51,940 bases of DNA from CAZYEI01 sp964646425 (GCA_964646425.1 CAZYEI010000006.1:1-51940); one strand, 5' to 3'; positions 43,246 through 51,053 are shown, counted from the first letter of the stretch. Program-made: numbers and translations. Notes: a model not told the origin generated them from the sequence alone.

Positions 43246-43402
43246 TTCGCATTCACTTTCTCTCTTATTGTAATTATCTTATCATAAAAACTATATTTTG
43301 TATATTTTTTCAATAAATACACTATTAAGAATTAATTTTCACCTAAATAGTAAAAATATGAATTTTTTTTTGCTAAGTTATCTTATTTTCAATTTCGAAC
43401 CA

Positions 43403-43431
43403 TTGACAATAGTACTAAATCATACTAAAAT
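43403..43431 (+). promoter_or_regulatory. Promoter of the MarR-MATE operon, with operator in the spacer
   Basis: TTGACA (43403-43408), a 17-bp spacer and TAAAAT (43426-43431). The palindrome TAGTA-N8-TACTA (43410-43427) fills the spacer, an ideal position for autorepression by the MarR protein encoded next. Confidence 0.7.
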
Positions 43432-43450
43432 CCCTATGGGTGAATAAATA

Positions 43451-43918
43451 ATGAATAAAAAAATTAATGAAAAATGGGAAGAAATCTGCAAATGTATGAA
43501 AGAATTTGATGAAGTATACCATAAACTTGCAACCTACTTTAATTTATCTGATAGCAGTTTTTGGATTCTATATGATTTATATACTGCCAAAGACGGTTAT
43601 ACTCAAAAAGAATTATGTGATAATTGGTATGTAAGTAAACAAACTATTAATTCAGCAATTAAATATCTATTAAAAAAAGAATATATAACTTTAACCCATG
43701 AAGAAGATAATAAAAAAAATAAAAAAATATTTCTTAGTGATAAAGGCAGAGATATAGCACAAAAAACAATAGAAAAAGTTTTAGAAATTGAAAATAAATC
43801 TTTTATTAATATCGACATAAAAGAAATGAATATCGTTATCAATTTTTTTAAAAAACAAGCCACAATATTAAAAAGTGAAACAAATAAATTAATGAAGGGA
43901 GAATTAGAAAATGAATAG
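43451..43918 (+). CDS. MarR-family transcriptional regulator
   Basis: A 155-residue winged-helix regulator. The core reads LSDSSFWILYDLYTAKDGYTQKELCDNWYVSKQTINSAIKYLLKKEYI, the MarR helix-turn-helix, followed by the wing (THEEDNKKNKKIFLSDKG). MarR proteins are dimers that release DNA on binding a small aromatic or drug ligand. It is the first gene of an operon with a cytidylate kinase-like protein and a MATE exporter, so it likely senses the compound that the exporter removes. It probably binds the palindrome inside its own promoter. GGGTGA site before the ATG. Confidence 0.88.
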   Translation: MNKKINEKWEEICKCMKEFDEVYHKLATYFNLSDSSFWILYDLYTAKDGYTQKELCDNWYVSKQTINSAIKYLLKKEYITLTHEEDNKKNKKIFLSDKGRDIAQKTIEKVLEIENKSFINIDIKEMNIVINFFKKQATILKSETNKLMKGELENE

Positions 43919-44525
43919 AATAATTACAATTAGTAGAGAATTTGGAAGTGGAGGAAGAGAAATCGGAAAAAGACTTGCTGAAGAATTAGGTTATTCTTAT
44001 TATGATTCTGAAATAATAACACTTCTTGCAAAAGAAACAGGAATGGCCGAAGACTACTTAAAAAAGATTTCTGAAAATGGCATATATCAATATGCTTTTA
44101 TGTTTACTAAATCGTTTTCAAATTATAATAAACTACAAAATAAACAAACAGAGATATTGGTAAAACAGGCAAAAATATTAAAAGAAATAGCCCAAAAAGG
44201 TAATTCAGTTATCGTTGGCAGAGGTGCAAATAGTATCTTAAAAGAATATAATCCTATGAATATTTTTGTTTATGCTAATATGGAAGCAAAAATAAATCGT
44301 TGTAAAGAAAAAGCAAATCCAAATGAAAACATAAATGATAAAGAACTTGAAAATAAAATTAAAAATATTGATAAAAATAGAAAAGCATTTAATAATTTGA
44401 TTTCAAATAATGAATGGGGAAATAAAGAAAATTATGATTTATGCATAAATACCTCTAATTTAGAAATCAAAAAAATAATCCCTGCACTTAAAGAATATAT
44501 AAATAATTGGTTTGGAGGAAGATAA
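43911..44525 (+). CDS. Cytidylate kinase-like family protein
   Basis: A 204-residue P-loop protein of the cytidylate kinase-like family found in Bacillota. The start MNRIITISREFGSGGREIGKRLAEELGYSYYDSEII carries the kinase P-loop GSGGREIGK. NSVIVGRGANSILKEYNP is the family's second signature. The substrate is not known: members are predicted kinases but are distinct from true Cmk. It overlaps the MarR gene by 8 bp and the frame of the MATE gene follows at once, so it belongs to the exporter operon. It may chemically modify the exported compound or act in sensing. Both are inferences. Confidence 0.82.
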   Translation: MNRIITISREFGSGGREIGKRLAEELGYSYYDSEIITLLAKETGMAEDYLKKISENGIYQYAFMFTKSFSNYNKLQNKQTEILVKQAKILKEIAQKGNSVIVGRGANSILKEYNPMNIFVYANMEAKINRCKEKANPNENINDKELENKIKNIDKNRKAFNNLISNNEWGNKENYDLCINTSNLEIKKIIPALKEYINNWFGGR

Positions 44526-44526
44526 A

Positions 44527-45858
44527 ATGACTATTAATCTATCAGAACACTTTACTTATAAAAAATTAATAAAATTCACTTTACCAACAATAGTAATGAT
44601 GATTTTTACTTCAATTTATGGCGTTGTTGATGGTTTATTTATTTCTAACTTTGTTGGTAATAGTGCCTTTGCTGCTATTAATTTGATTATGCCTGCAATT
44701 ATGATAATTGGAACAATTGGTTTTATGATTGGAACAGGAGGAAGTGCGCTTGTTTCTAAAACCCTAGGCGAAGGTGATACAAAAAAAGCTAATAAGTACT
44801 TTTCAATGCTAATATATTTAGAAATAATACTAGGAATTGTATTTACTATAATTGCGTTAATATTTATTGAACCTATCGCAATATTATTAAAAGCAACTGA
44901 TAATATGATGAATGATTGTTTGACTTATGGAAGAATACTTCTGATCGGAATGACTGCATTTATATTACAAAATAGTTTCCAATCATTTATGGTTGCAGCT
45001 GAAAAGCCACAATTCGGTCTTATTATATCGGTGTTATCAGGCCTAACAAACATAATATTAGATTTCCTATTTATCTATATATTTAAATGGAAAGTAGCTG
45101 GTGCTGCAATAGCAACAATAACAAGTCAGTTTGTCGGAGCTATTATTCCGCTTATATATTTCATTAGAAAGAATAATACATTACTAAAATTAGGCAAAAC
45201 AAAATTTGAACTATCTCCGATAATTAATACTTGCATAAATGGTTCCTCAGAAATGGTTACTAACCTTTCTATGTCTCTTGTAAACATCTTATTCAATATG
45301 CAACTCATGAAATTCGCAGGAGAAAATGGAGTATCAGCATATGGTATTATTATGTATGTCGGTTTCTTATTTGTTGGAACCTACGTTGGATATTCTGTCG
45401 GCTCTGCCCCAATAATTAGTTATCATTATGGTGCTAATAATAAGGAAGAATTAAAAAGTATATTAAAGAAAAGTTTAAAATTTCTTAGTGTAGTTGCAAT
45501 TATAATGACCATACTAGCAGAGATATTCGCTAAATTATTAGCTAGCATTTTTGTTAGTTATAATAAAGAATTATTAGAATTAACAATTAATGCTTTAAGA
45601 TTATATTCGCTATCTTATATCATAAGTTGGTTCAATATATTTGCCTCATCATTCTTTACTGCCTTAAACGATGGAAAAGTATCTGCACTTATATCATTTG
45701 TTAGAACTCTTTTATTTCAAGTAATATCTATTTTAATTTTACCTCTCATTTTAAAAATAAATGGGATTTGGCTTTCTGTAGTATTTGCAGAAATTCTATC
45801 ATTAATTGTTAGTGTAATCTGTTTTATAGCTAATAGAAAAAAATATGAATATATTTAG
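44527..45858 (+). CDS. MATE-family efflux transporter, MarR-linked
   Basis: A 443-residue exporter with twelve membrane segments. The start FTYKKLIKFTLPTIVMMIFTSIYGVVDGLFISNFVGNSAFAAIN is typical, followed by GTGGSALVSKTLGEGDTKKANKYFS and the mid-protein repeat NGSSEMVTNLSMSLVNILFN. The layout is close to the MepA-type multidrug exporters, which are also controlled by a MarR regulator (MepR) in Staphylococcus. The ATG at 44527 is used because GGAGG lies 8 nt before it. It ends at a terminator at 45857. The substrates are unknown. Confidence 0.92.
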   Translation: MTINLSEHFTYKKLIKFTLPTIVMMIFTSIYGVVDGLFISNFVGNSAFAAINLIMPAIMIIGTIGFMIGTGGSALVSKTLGEGDTKKANKYFSMLIYLEIILGIVFTIIALIFIEPIAILLKATDNMMNDCLTYGRILLIGMTAFILQNSFQSFMVAAEKPQFGLIISVLSGLTNIILDFLFIYIFKWKVAGAAIATITSQFVGAIIPLIYFIRKNNTLLKLGKTKFELSPIINTCINGSSEMVTNLSMSLVNILFNMQLMKFAGENGVSAYGIIMYVGFLFVGTYVGYSVGSAPIISYHYGANNKEELKSILKKSLKFLSVVAIIMTILAEIFAKLLASIFVSYNKELLELTINALRLYSLSYIISWFNIFASSFFTALNDGKVSALISFVRTLLFQVISILILPLILKINGIWLSVVFAEILSLIVSVICFIANRKKYEYI

Positions 45859-45884
45859 ATCAACATAATTGTTGATCTTTTTTA
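45857..45884 (+). terminator. Terminator of the MarR-MATE operon
   Basis: Perfect 9-bp stem AGATCAACA/TGTTGATCT (45857-45865 with 45870-45878), followed by TTTTT. It begins at the MATE stop codon. Confidence 0.8.
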
Positions 45885-45911
45885 ATATATAACTACTTAT
45901 AATATGCATTT

Positions 45912-45950
45912 CAAAAAAGGTCTAGCACATTTTTTTGTGCTAAACCTTTT
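45912..45950 (-). terminator. Terminator of the flavodoxin-NUDIX gene
   Basis: Fifteen-base stem with one mismatch (45915-45929 with 45936-45950, core TAGCACA/TGTGCTA) and a T-rich loop. On the minus strand it is followed by T residues. It may also act for plus-strand readthrough. Confidence 0.7.
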
Positions 45951-45980
45951 CTTATATATCTATATTCATCATTAATTAGG

Positions 45981-46919
45981 TTAAATACTTTTAACTACCA
46001 TTTTTACATTTTCATGAGTACATTTATCCAAAAATTCGTCTATATTCATCCACTTAACAAATATCATTCTTTTCTCTTTAGGTAAAGGTTCACCTTCACT
46101 TTTTACTTCAAAAAGAAACGGAGTAATTGTTTTTCTAATAAGTTTATTTGCTGGTGTTAGAAATTCATAAGAAAATGATGATAATTTCTTAATTAAATTA
46201 TCTTTAGAAATGACAATATTAGTTTCTTCAAAACATTCTCTTATTGCTGTGTCAATCAAAGATTCATTAATTTCATTATGTCCCTTTGGCAAAGATAGTG
46301 TTTCTTTCCCATAAATCAATTCATTTGTGACAAGAATCTTTCCTGCAAATAAAACCACAGCCATTGCACTTATTTCTTCTGTAGCATTGCTAGGATTAAT
46401 AAATTCACTAATTGCTGTCCTAACTTCATCTATATCTAAAATCGAATCTTTCAGTTTTAAATTAAATTTATGTCTTTCAATTCCCAATACATGATTAGAA
46501 TACTTAGAGTCATTAAACCATTTTTCTAAGCAAGAAATAAAATCTGGAGATTGCTCTTTATCACCATAAACACCTATGATAAATAGTTTTTTGATTAAAT
46601 CATTATATTTTTCTTCATTATGCATAAAAAAATCTTGGCTTCTCTCATTAAATCCAAAATACAATGATGATTGATTCCCACAATACATAGGCACGATAAA
46701 AATTATTTTATCAAATTTTTGCATATCTTCAAATATATTATATATCTCATCATTGTGATATTTGCACCAACTAGAAAAACATTCATAATCACAATTAGTA
46801 CACATATGATATTGCTTATCACGAAAATAAATAATCTTGTCTTGTTCAGTTGATAAAAAATGAGCAATATTATCGCAATTTCCATTTTTTCTTGCTGAAA
46901 AGCTAATAAATAATTTCAT
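45981..46919 (-). CDS. Flavodoxin-like reductase fused to a NUDIX hydrolase
   Basis: A 312-residue fusion. Residues 1 to about 175 look like the flavodoxin-like/NADPH-dependent FMN reductase fold: MKLFISFSARKNGNCDNIAHFL at the phosphate loop, two cysteine clusters (MCTNCDYECFSSWC), and IIFIVPMYCGNQSS. Residues about 180-312 are a NUDIX domain whose box reads G-HNEIN-E, then SLIDTAI, RE, C, F, EE, T-N-I. This keeps the metal-binding REx2EE core but has Asn in place of the final Gly. SLPKG precedes it. The two parts could link redox sensing with nucleotide clean-up. Substrates unknown. GAGGAG site. Confidence 0.78.
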   Translation of the reverse strand: MKLFISFSARKNGNCDNIAHFLSTEQDKIIYFRDKQYHMCTNCDYECFSSWCKYHNDEIYNIFEDMQKFDKIIFIVPMYCGNQSSLYFGFNERSQDFFMHNEEKYNDLIKKLFIIGVYGDKEQSPDFISCLEKWFNDSKYSNHVLGIERHKFNLKLKDSILDIDEVRTAISEFINPSNATEEISAMAVVLFAGKILVTNELIYGKETLSLPKGHNEINESLIDTAIRECFEETNIVISKDNLIKKLSSFSYEFLTPANKLIRKTITPFLFEVKSEGEPLPKEKRMIFVKWMNIDEFLDKCTHENVKMVVKSI

Positions 46920-46976
46920 AAATTCCGACTCCTCTTACTTAATAAAATGTCATAAGCTCTTTATCATTTTCTTATT

Positions 46977-47621
46977 TTAAAATATTTGTAGTTTTTTAAT
47001 TGGATGTCTTATAACTGTTTTTAATTTACTAATATCGCATTTTCTTGGATCACTTAAATATATCTCATGATGATATCTTTCATCTGTTATATCTAGTTCA
47101 TATCCATTTTCTTTAATATATTTGTGCATTAAATCAACTGTTCTCGGTTCATCATCATAAGAACCAATATGCATACATTGAACACACAATCCTTCATTAT
47201 AAGTTATAAACTCAACTCTTGAAAAATCTTGTTTCTTTTTCTTTGTTGCTTCTTCAATAGCCCAATTGAAATCTTTTTTAGTTACAAAATCTGGCACTCT
47301 AATAATAGATATAAAGTGCATAGTATTTTTATTTTTATAATCAATACAGCCTTTTAATCCATCTTGCCACCAAAATCCTTCAAGTGGAGGAACAACATAT
47401 TCAAAAAAGCCATTTATTTTATGTGAACCTTTATAGCTCATCTTTATTGTATAAGCAATAGCATATAAAAGTCCTATTGTACTTTGATAATCTCCTCCTG
47501 CTTCATTAGGATTTCCCGTTCCTCTAATTGCAATATAATTAATTGAAGGAATTTCTATTATACTTGGTTTATTTTTTGGCATATAAAATTCTTTATACTC
47601 TTTTTTATAATCAAATGTCAT
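46977..47621 (-). CDS. GyrI-like small-molecule-binding domain protein
   Basis: A 214-residue protein matching the GyrI-like (SOUL/effector-binding) fold. Stretches are MTFDYKKEYKEFYMPKNKPSIIEIPSINYIAIRGTGNPNE at the start, PPLEGFWWQDG, and QCMHIGSYDDEPRTV, the usual GyrI-like end region. Such proteins bind or hydrolyse cationic aromatic compounds and are found alone or fused to AraC regulators. Here it stands alone with no DNA-binding domain. It lies between the flavodoxin-NUDIX gene and a small membrane protein, possibly in one operon. GGAGA site. Confidence 0.85.
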   Translation of the reverse strand: MTFDYKKEYKEFYMPKNKPSIIEIPSINYIAIRGTGNPNEAGGDYQSTIGLLYAIAYTIKMSYKGSHKINGFFEYVVPPLEGFWWQDGLKGCIDYKNKNTMHFISIIRVPDFVTKKDFNWAIEEATKKKKQDFSRVEFITYNEGLCVQCMHIGSYDDEPRTVDLMHKYIKENGYELDITDERYHHEIYLSDPRKCDISKLKTVIRHPIKKLQIF

Positions 47622-47661
47622 CTGTAATCTCCAATCATATCAACAAATTTTAATTTATCAT

Positions 47662-47880
47662 TTACTTTGAATATTTCTTCTTTACGATTTTTCCTATAAT
47701 AAATACTATAATGCTTGGTAAAATAAATTCAACCATTCTTTCAACTACAAATACATAAAATGGAGCTGAATTATTTAAACTGTCATATTTAAAATAATCT
47801 ATTCCTAATCTAATAGCAAATCCGATAATTAAAAATATACAAACTACATATAAAAACTTGTAAATATTTTCTTTTTTCAT
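47662..47880 (-). CDS. Small membrane protein
   Basis: About 72 residues with two hydrophobic segments (FLYVVCIFLIIGFAIRLGI and ILPSIIVFIIGKIV) and a basic end. No family recognised. The ATG at 47880 follows GGAGG with 7-nt spacing, so the longer frame to 47901 is not used. It is followed 41 nt later by the GyrI-like gene, perhaps in one operon. Nothing indicates its function. Confidence 0.55.
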   Translation of the reverse strand: MKKENIYKFLYVVCIFLIIGFAIRLGIDYFKYDSLNNSAPFYVFVVERMVEFILPSIIVFIIGKIVKKKYSK

Positions 47881-48029
47881 CGTCTTTCCTCCAACAAACA
47901 AACTATTATTTTTGGTGAATTTATTATATCATATTTTTATTTATAAATATTAAAATCTCAATTATTTATTTTATGTTTATTTTTTGATTTCATAAAAGTC
48001 GAATTTTACAATTGTTATGCTACAAAAGT

Positions 48030-48440
48030 CTACTGAAATACGTTTTCAAATAAAATTTTGTGTATAAGTAATATATCGTTTACTTTACCAATTTCAATAT
48101 TTGATTTTAATAGTTTGATTACACCTAAATTAACCATTGTAGTTTCATAATCAATTTGTTTACTTGCATATAAGTTTAAAATATTCTTATTTTTTCACTT
48201 ACTTTTTCATTTCCAGCTGTTGATTCCATAATCATTGCAAAATTAATATATTCTTCATTTTTATTTTTCGCAGTTCTATATCAAAAGAAAAACCACCTTT
48301 TAAAATAACTTAATTCCAAAACATTGATACTGCATATGAAGTGTTAACACCTAATCTTTTAAAAAATTTTCTAACTGAACTTTTACATCTGGCTCAATTC
48401 TAATATGAATCACTTTTGTCTTATTTATCACTTTATCCAT
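48030..48440 (-). pseudogene. Broken RelB/DinJ antitoxin and Fic-like toxin remnant
   Basis: Read on the minus strand from an ATG at 48440 the frame gives MDKVINKTKVIHIRIEPDVK, a RelB/DinJ-type ribbon-helix-helix start. A frameshift follows near 48365, then LGVNTSYAVSMFWN, a stop, and VILKGGFSFDI, which is the typical end of that antitoxin family. A second shift near 48272 continues as NKNEEYINFAMIMESTAG. After another stop it resumes NLYASKQIDYETTMVNLG and ends VNDILLIHKILFENVFQ before the stop at 48030. The last part resembles the start of the Fic/Doc core, but the HPFxxGNGR motif is gone. The antitoxin identity is fair and the Fic part is tentative. The intact operator at 48462 supports a former module. 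Confidence 0.6.
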
Positions 48441-48461
48441 TTTGAACCCCCACATTATTAT

Positions 48462-48479
48462 TGCATCACATTTGATACA
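48462..48479 (-). promoter_or_regulatory. Palindromic operator upstream of the decayed antitoxin
   Basis: TGTATCA-N4-TGATGCA on the minus strand, an 18-bp imperfect palindrome just before a GGGGG ribosome-binding site and the antitoxin ATG. This is where RelB/DinJ antitoxins usually repress their own operon. Confidence 0.45.
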
Positions 48480-48848
48480 CATTATTCGATTTTTTAGTTA
48501 TCTTTAATAAATAAGCAAAAAAAACAGATCTAGCTATGTTTTTGACTAAATAGATATAATTCAATAAAAATAAGATATTTGTGAAATACTTATCTATATA
48601 CTATAATGTGTACCATCGACTATTTGATACAATTTGCGTACATCCTTAAATTTTCGGACATGTGAACTTGTATCAGTTTATAAATAGTATATTGTTAATC
48701 CTATTGATATTAACTAAAGTTATTAATGTTAATAAGATTTAAATTAATATTTATGATAAATACAATAAAATATCTAAGTTTCCCATCAGTTCCATAATAA
48801 CCTAATGTTTTACACTACTATGTAGGTTTGACCTTTTTAACTATACTC
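48480..48848. other. AT-rich stretch with no gene seen
   Basis: No frame with start, ribosome-binding site and recognisable protein. It contains further TGATACAA/TTGTATCA-like words (for example near 48627 and 48857) similar to the operator at 48462, but they are not clearly arranged. Confidence 0.5.
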
Positions 48849-49280
48849 CTACAAATTTGTATCAAATACAATTATTTTATTTTGCGCATATACTTCTATC
48901 GCTTTAACAATTTTTTTTCTTTTATCTAAATGGATTTCAGTTCCATCAAAAGCTTTAATTCTTAGTGCTGGATTTCTCATTATATTTGCTTCATCTATTG
49001 TATCTATTTCTTCCCATTTAAGTTGTTTAACAATTCTACTTTTGAATAATATTTTAATACCGATTTCATCAATATATACAATTTGGAAAATCCAATAAAA
49101 TCCTATGAGAAAAAATAAGACTATTAAAGATAAAGACATTATTAATAATATCCAACCAAAATTTTGCTCATAAGTTAAACTTAAAAAAAATCCAATAAGC
49201 AACAATATTACGAAAATCATTATTACAGCAAAATATGATATCGTTTGAAATAGATTTTTATAAAATTTCTGTTTTAACAT
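48849..49280 (-). CDS. Membrane protein with PH-like domain, candidate immunity protein
   Basis: A 143-residue protein with two hydrophobic segments (FAVIMIFVILLLIGFFLSL and WILLIMSLSLIVLFFLIGFY). A small beta domain follows (VYIDEIGIKILFKSRIVKQLKWEEIDTIDEA, DGTEIHLDKRKKIVKAIEVY) that looks like a bacterial PH domain. It lies 57 bp after a protein of the same architecture (49338-49817), which itself directly follows a toxin tail. Two-helix-plus-PH proteins can serve as membrane immunity proteins. That role is inferred from position only. Confidence 0.6.
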   Translation of the reverse strand: MLKQKFYKNLFQTISYFAVIMIFVILLLIGFFLSLTYEQNFGWILLIMSLSLIVLFFLIGFYWIFQIVYIDEIGIKILFKSRIVKQLKWEEIDTIDEANIMRNPALRIKAFDGTEIHLDKRKKIVKAIEVYAQNKIIVFDTNL

Positions 49281-49337
49281 AATCTTTCCTCCTAATTACT
49301 AAAATGCTGAAATTATTTTTTTCATAGACCTATTTAA

Positions 49338-49817
49338 CTATAAATATAAATCTTTTTTTCTTATATAGTTATCAACAAACTTTAAATTTTTTTCATTATA
49401 TATTAATTGTATTCTTTTATATTTTCTTCCATTTGAAAAACCATACTTAAATTTCTTTGTTTCATCAACAGAATAAATGCAAATCCAATTTTCTGAAATA
49501 TATGTTCTACTATAATAATTTTGTAACCTGGCAACTTCGTAGTAACATTTATCAATGTCTAATACTTTTATCGTAAAAAGTAAGCTTTTTAATATTAATT
49601 TACTTTCTTCCACATAAAAATATTGTATGTGATGCAAAATTCCATAAATTGAAAACAAAATACAAAACGAAGAGATTATTAACCATATCACTTTAAATAT
49701 TGTATCATCTTGATCTTTGAATAACATAAACGGAAGGAATCCAACAATCAATGAGAGTATAAGTAATACTAAATAGATTAAACTAGCATTTTTCGAATAA
49801 CAATTAGCTTTTTTCAT
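49338..49817 (-). CDS. Two-helix membrane protein with PH-like domain, coupled to a toxin tail
   Basis: About 159 residues: two hydrophobic segments (ASLIYLVLLILSLIVGFLPF and VIWLIISSFCILFSIYGIL), then a beta-rich soluble part (QYFYVEESKLILKSLLF, WICIYSVDETKKFKYGF). The ATG at 49817 lies 1 nt after the stop of the toxin tail at 49819-49978, and its AGGAGGG ribosome-binding site is inside that tail, so it was translated together with the toxin. That coupling is typical of toxin-immunity pairs. The upstream extension of the frame to 49862 overlaps the tail and is rejected. No known immunity family recognised. Confidence 0.6.
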   Translation of the reverse strand: MKKANCYSKNASLIYLVLLILSLIVGFLPFMLFKDQDDTIFKVIWLIISSFCILFSIYGILHHIQYFYVEESKLILKSLLFTIKVLDIDKCYYEVARLQNYYSRTYISENWICIYSVDETKKFKYGFSNGRKYKRIQLIYNEKNLKFVDNYIRKKDLYL

Positions 49818-49818
49818 A

Positions 49819-49978
49819 TTAATACCCTCCTGAAAGTAAATTTGAAATACCTGCATTAGCAAATGAATACATTGAAGATTTTACCCATTGCCCATTTGCT
49901 TTTAAAAATAGATGCCTACACAATTAAGAAACTTATTATGCGTTGGAGCATATCTATTATTTTTATCACCTTTTCATT
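49819..49978 (-). pseudogene. Truncated toxin C-terminal tail A
   Basis: A remnant in two frames. The last 34 codons (49822-49923) read ...KANGQWVKSSMYSFANAGIS and end NLLSGGY with the stop at 49819. The part before it, in another frame, reads GDKNNRYAPTHNKFLNCVGI. The shift falls in a T/A run near 49903-49911. It has no start codon or signal, so it is the tail of a lost larger protein. The immediate coupling to the gene at 49338-49817 is the main reason to call it a toxin tail. Confidence 0.5.
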
Positions 49979-50034
49979 TATTATATTAAATTGTGTCTTA
50001 TAAATCAATTTTTATCACTCATAAAAAGTATACT

Positions 50035-50067
50035 AAAAAAGTAAGTCCACTCATAGAGTAAACTTAC
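50035..50067 (-). terminator. Terminator after the tail B immunity pair
   Basis: Stem GTAAGT/ACTTAC (50041-50046 with 50062-50067) stacked on ACTC/GAGT (50049-50052 with 50056-50059) with a 2x2 internal loop. On the minus strand it is followed by TTTTTT. It lies about 30 bp after the stop at 50098. Confidence 0.7.
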
Positions 50068-50097
50068 CTAGTTTTGCTTGTGAAAGTAATTTGCTAT

Positions 50098-50511
50098 TTA
50101 TTTAAAATTAAATTCTATTTTTGAGATTTCAGATATTTTAATTTGATACCTGTTTTTTGATATATATCCTTCTAACAATATGCTATTTCCAAAATAAGAT
50201 AAATAATTTTCCATAATTTCAAATTCATATTTATCAACTTCTTCAACGAATTTTTCGTAATCAATCTCATTTATTTTATTTTTGTTGATTTTTGAGATTT
50301 CAATGTGTTCCCACATTTGCTCTTTGTTTAACTTTTCAATTTCTAAACACATTAAACATTCGGTTGTTTTAATTGTTTCGGTTCCTTTTTCATTCAAATT
50401 ATAAATACCTGTCCCAAAACAAAATATAAGCGAATTTTTTTTAACGTAAATTCTTTCTACCACACAATCATGTAAGCCATATTTATAAAGATATTCATCA
50501 ATATTTTTCAT
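50098..50511 (-). CDS. Candidate immunity protein, second gene of the tail B module
   Basis: About 137 residues, soluble, acidic and beta-rich, starting MKNIDEYLYKYGLHDCVVER. It has no signal peptide and no recognised family. Its ATG overlaps the stop of the preceding gene as ATGA (50508-50511), so the two are coupled. The first 78 nt of sequence inside this gene (50412-50489) are repeated almost exactly at 50977-51053. Its place after a toxin tail suggests immunity, but the sequence alone does not show function. Confidence 0.55.
   Translation of the reverse strand: MKNIDEYLYKYGLHDCVVERIYVKKNSLIFCFGTGIYNLNEKGTETIKTTECLMCLEIEKLNKEQMWEHIEISKINKNKINEIDYEKFVEEVDKYEFEIMENYLSYFGNSILLEGYISKNRYQIKISEISKIEFNFK
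50412..50489. repeat. Direct repeat, left copy (78 bp)
   Basis: Identical to 50977-51053 except for one base in a T run (8 T here, 7 T there). This copy lies within the intact gene at 50098-50511, near its start. Confidence 0.9.
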
Positions 50512-50765
50512 TCTAGAATCCCCCATAACTGAGGAAATTTCATATTATCAATTTCCATATTGTCTAATAATTCTTTTTGAGTATTAAATTCTTTGTGTAA
50601 TATCACAGCATTACTTTCGACTACATTATATGAAAACGTTCCTTTTGGTCCATAACAAATATTAACAATTTTATTTTTATAGTAAAATTGAAATTCTTCT
50701 TTATTGACCAAATATCTTTCAAGAAATTCTTCATAAGTCATAATATCCGATATTTTAACTCTCAT
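50508..50765 (-). CDS. Candidate immunity protein, first gene of the tail B module
   Basis: About 85 residues starting MRVKISDIMTYEEFLERYLV and ending FPQLWGILE, soluble and without a recognised family. Its middle (FQFYYKNKIVNICYGPKGTF) looks like a beta sheet. The ATG at 50765 lies inside the last codons of the toxin tail (11-bp overlap) and has GGTGG 8 nt before it. That overlap is typical of a toxin-immunity pair. The next gene overlaps its stop by ATGA. Confidence 0.55.
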   Translation of the reverse strand: MRVKISDIMTYEEFLERYLVNKEEFQFYYKNKIVNICYGPKGTFSYNVVESNAVILHKEFNTQKELLDNMEIDNMKFPQLWGILE

Positions 50766-50967
50766 TTTTAAAACCACCTTTAATCAATTCAATAATAAAT
50801 TTCCAAAAACTATTAATTTCTTTACTATGTGGCATTTCAGTATGCCAATGTGGAATTCTATGAACTCCAGGAGTTCCATGATTGTTAAATGCAATAGAAT
50901 ATCTAAGTTTTCCATCTTCACTAATTACACTATTTTTTGTGTATGGATTCCATTTATTGTTGCAGTA
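50755..50967 (-). pseudogene. Truncated toxin C-terminal tail B, histidine-rich
   Basis: An open tail of about 70 residues without a start codon, reading NNKWNPYTKNSVISEDGK, then RYSIAFNNHGTPGVHRIPHW, HTEMPHSKEINSFW and ending IKGGFKNES. The cluster of histidines (HG, HR, PHWH, PHS) looks like a metal-dependent nuclease-type toxin active site, as at the C-termini of secreted polymorphic toxins. I cannot name the family. Upstream the reading is broken: a second frame gives WDGDNTATINGIHTQK. The stop overlaps the start of the gene at 50508-50765. Confidence 0.55.
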
Positions 50968-50976
50968 TTATCTCCA

Positions 50977-51053
50977 TCCCAAAACAAAATATAAGCGAAT
51001 TTTTTTAACGTAAATTCTTTCTACCACACAATCATGTAAGCCATATTTATAAA
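50977..51053. repeat. Direct repeat, right copy (77 bp)
   Basis: A copy of 50412-50489 with one T missing, which would shift the reading frame. It lies between toxin tail B and the end of the gene at 51047-51322, so it is a partial gene duplication at a recombination junction. Confidence 0.9.

Noticed and set aside
46671..46885. Two overlapping 60-codon frames on both strands
   Set aside because: Both are shadows inside the flavodoxin-NUDIX gene in other frames.
50412..51053. Repeat as ends of a transposon
   Set aside because: The copies are direct, lie within coding sequence, and no transposase is present between or near them. Partial gene duplication explains them better.
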